Source: Streptococcus oralis
Lineage (GTDB): Bacteria > Bacillota > Bacilli > Lactobacillales > Streptococcaceae
Assembly: GCA_905370255.1 (NCBI GenBank)
Contig: CAJPKC010000077.1
Coordinates: forward strand, 1 to 6,131
Direction: 5' to 3'
DNA: 6,131 nucleotides
This document shows positions 5,883-6,131 of the stretch, piece by piece (within the stretch, counting starts at the first letter, position 1; the number at the start of each line of letters is the position of its first letter). The notes under the pieces are model-generated. The model ran no database searches, was not told the DNA's origin, and worked only from the letters and a program-made list of their open reading frames with translations. Made by a program: the position numbers and the translations under genes.

Positions 5883-6131
5883 TCTCTTCCTTCCATAAAA
5901 TAGACCGCTTGTAATTTGAGCGATTTTGCAACAGCCATAATTTCTTCTTTCGTCACCAGTTGAATGGCTTGGATCCAATCATCAATTGACAAGAACTGTT
6001 TTCCTAAAGTAGATTGTAAATAAGATCTTTCAATTAAGGTGCCAGGTCGATCCTGCGACAATTTTGCAGCATTTATAATCATTTCTTTTGTCAAGCGCAA
6101 CTCTTCACTTGTAAACTTCCCTCTCTTCAAG
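5879..6131 (-). CDS. M16 peptidase-like protein, YmfF-type, C-terminal fragment (5' end outside window)
   Basis: Only the last 84 or so codons are visible; the frame is open to the right edge. The codon at 6128-6130 is TTG, most simply read as an internal leucine and not as a start. The fragment (FTSEELRLTKEMIINAAKLSQDRPGTLIERSYLQ, then IDDWIQAIQLVTKEEIMAVAKSLKLQAVYFMEG) reads like the C-terminal helical end of an M16 chain: a Leu-rich helix followed by a closing beta strand ending at GRE. Its stop overlaps the ymfH start (ATGA, 4 bp), a sign of coupled synthesis of two subunits. In known pairs this partner usually lacks the HxxEH motif, but that region lies outside the window. Assignment rests mainly on context, so it is less sure than the neighbour. 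Confidence 0.75.
   Translation of the reverse strand, partial: LKRGKFTSEELRLTKEMIINAAKLSQDRPGTLIERSYLQSTLGKQFLSIDDWIQAIQLVTKEEIMAVAKSLKLQAVYFMEGRE

Noticed and set aside
5883..5978. Upstream extension of the M16 peptidase to a start at 5978
   Set aside because: The extra 32 residues overlap the end of the upstream gene and look unlike the family. ATG at 5882 has a good ribosome binding site and a 4-bp ATGA coupling overlap.

Overview
The window looks like chromosomal core DNA of a Streptococcus. The grounds are its AT-rich composition, strong AAGGAG-type ribosome binding sites, the gene order of two M16 peptidases, pgsA, ecfA1, ecfA2 and ecfT, and the family resemblance of every protein. No mobile element, CRISPR array, tRNA or rRNA is visible. 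The species cannot be named from the sequence. A near-perfect ParB-binding site (parS) inside ecfA1 suggests the window lies close to the replication origin, where this operon also sits in S. pneumoniae (recalled, not checked).

Left part (1-710): the 3' part of a HAD-family phosphatase gene on the + strand runs to 541 and ends in a 36-bp perfect inverted repeat that can act as its terminator. It faces a gene on the - strand (708-1346) encoding a secreted LysM protein with a small lytic-transglycosylase-like C-terminal domain. That gene has its own terminator at 685-708, and its upstream region carries repeated TGTAAC-type boxes reminiscent of WalR/VicR sites. The 108 bases between the two terminators hold no recognisable gene.

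Right part (1450-6131): one compact - strand transcription unit, read from right to left. It holds the C-terminal end of a first M16 peptidase-like protein (YmfF type), a complete zinc-site M16 peptidase (YmfH type), pgsA (phosphatidylglycerophosphate synthase), ecfA1, ecfA2 and ecfT. The last three form the energising module shared by energy-coupling factor vitamin and metal importers. Most junctions overlap or abut (4 bp, 0 bp, 16 bp and 8 bp). The only real spacer is about 96 bp between ymfH and pgsA. The unit ends in a strong hairpin terminator at 1450-1473, and its promoter lies outside the window.

The genes share a cell-envelope theme: membrane phospholipid synthesis, nutrient import, putative membrane-linked proteolysis and a secreted peptidoglycan-binding protein. 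I do not see a new multi-gene system. The most notable points are the parS site embedded in ecfA1 codons, the box array in front of the LysM gene, and the absence of rodZ and of mreC/mreD/pcsB from the positions where I recall them flanking this operon in S. pneumoniae.
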